Positions 4,421-5,069 of a stretch of 5,069 nt of DNA are shown here, piece by piece. Each line of letters opens with the position of its first letter. Position 1 is the first letter of the stretch. The translations under genes and the position numbers were made by a program. Origin of the DNA: an uncultured Clostridia bacterium (lineage in GTDB: Bacteria; Bacillota; Clostridia; Oscillospirales; Acutalibacteraceae); assembly GCA_947623765.1 (NCBI GenBank), contig CANQIG010000149.1, forward strand, positions 1 through 5,069, written 5' to 3'. Under the pieces are notes generated by a model. The model was not told the origin of the DNA. It worked only from the letters and a program-made list of their open reading frames with translations, and made no database searches.

Positions 4421-5069
4421 TCAGTGGTCGTAATGCGCGGAGACCTTTTTCAGGTTCTCGATGATCGGCAGATGCTGCGGGCAGACGCCCTCGCACTGGC
4501 CGCACGCGATGCAGTCCTTCGCCGCGCCGAATTTCCCCGTGAGGTTCGCGTAGTTCGAGAAGTTGACCGTCCAGCCTTTCTCCTCGAGGTCCTCGCGCAT
4601 ATCCTCGTTGTAGAGCGAGAAATACTGCGGGATCGCGATGTGCATCGGGCAGCCCTCGGTGCAGTAGGAGCAGCCGGTGCAGGGGATGGCGATCTGGCTG
4701 TTGATGATCCGCGCGGCTTCAAAGCATACGGCCTGCTCCGCTTCGGTGAGAGGCCGGAAGTCCTCCATGTAGCCGAGGTTGTCCTCCATCTGGGAGAGGT
4801 TCGACATCCCGGAGAGGACCGTCATCACGTTCGGCAGGCTTGCCGCGAAGCGGATCGCCCAGCTGGGGACGGACATGTTCGGATCGTGCGCCTTGAAGAG
4901 GTCCTAGGCGGCCTGCGGCACCTTCGCGAGGGAGCCGCCCTTCACGGGCTCCATGACGATGACGGGCTTGCCGTGCTTCACCGTGACCTCGTAGCAGCCC
5001 TTCGACTGGATCCATTCGCTCTCCCAATCGAGGTAGTTGATCTGGAGCTGGACGAATTCCATCTCCGGG
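4421..5069 (-). pseudogene. Aldo/keto reductase with C-terminal 4Fe-4S motifs, interrupted by an in-frame TAG (5' end outside the window)
   Basis: One reading frame runs from the right edge to TGA at 4421-4423. The upstream part reads VQLQINYLDWESEW, then KHGKPVIVMEPVKGGSLAKV, typical of late aldo/keto reductase barrel strands. After the break it continues with MSVPSWAIRFAASLPNVMTV, LSGMSNLSQMEDNLGYM and a C-terminal extension holding two CxxCxxCxxxCP motifs (CTGCSYCTEGCP near 4646-4684 and CIACGQCEGVCP near 4480-4515), as in the ferredoxin-like reductases common in Clostridia. Such proteins are taken to be NAD(P)H- or flavin-linked oxidoreductases; the substrate is unknown. A TAG at 4904-4906 falls between PQAA and DLFKAHDPN with homology intact and in frame on both sides, so a single substitution is the simplest cause. 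ATG 4874-4876 lies downstream but lacks a clear ribosome binding site. Readthrough or a sequencing error would restore an intact gene. Confidence 0.8.

Noticed and set aside
4421..4876. Separate 151-codon ferredoxin-like gene starting at ATG 4874-4876
   Set aside because: The same frame upstream of the TAG continues the aldo/keto reductase family sequence, and no clear ribosome binding site precedes this ATG, so it is better read as the downstream part of an interrupted gene.

Overview
The window looks like chromosomal DNA from a moderately GC-rich, anaerobic, spore-forming member of the Clostridia, plausibly a gut Oscillospiraceae-type lineage. This rests on a sporulation sigma factor of the SigK family with a hydrophobic pro-sequence, a PerR plus reverse-rubrerythrin oxidative-stress operon, a BspA-type leucine-rich-repeat surface protein, a small XRE regulator and an aldo/keto reductase with ferredoxin-like cysteine clusters. 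The taxonomic placement is inference; no rRNA or other marker gene is present.

Layout. 2-88 (+) is the last 28 codons of an unidentified gene. It converges on sigK (93-782, minus), with only 4 nt between the two stop codons. 783-1277 carries no gene. It holds a strong sigma-A-type promoter facing right (882-910), then a tandem array of two complete 133-nt repeats and a partial third, ending in a perfect hairpin that abuts the Shine-Dalgarno sequence of the next gene. 1278-1679 (+) is a PerR-like peroxide regulator, followed after 19 nt by a reverse rubrerythrin (1699-2244, +) and a strong terminator. 2364-3731 (minus) is a secreted BspA-like surface protein with its own terminator, leader hairpin and promoter (3815-3843). 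Divergent from it is a small XRE-family regulator (3927-4256, +). Downstream of that lies an 18-codon relic of the 3' end of a second rubrerythrin gene, still followed by a related terminator. From 4421 to the right edge (minus) is an aldo/keto reductase gene interrupted by an in-frame TAG.

How the parts fit. perR and rbr form a compact peroxide-defence operon: a metal-dependent sensor next to an NADH/rubredoxin-type peroxide-reducing diiron enzyme. The BspA-like gene and the XRE gene form a divergent pair that sits between two copies of the same rubrerythrin 3' end. This suggests that they were inserted next to rbr, or that an ancestral pair of rbr genes was rearranged. The most interesting structures are the repeat-built perR leader with competing hairpins at the ribosome binding site, the duplicated rbr 3' end that brackets the BspA/XRE segment, and the TAG inside an otherwise well-preserved reductase.
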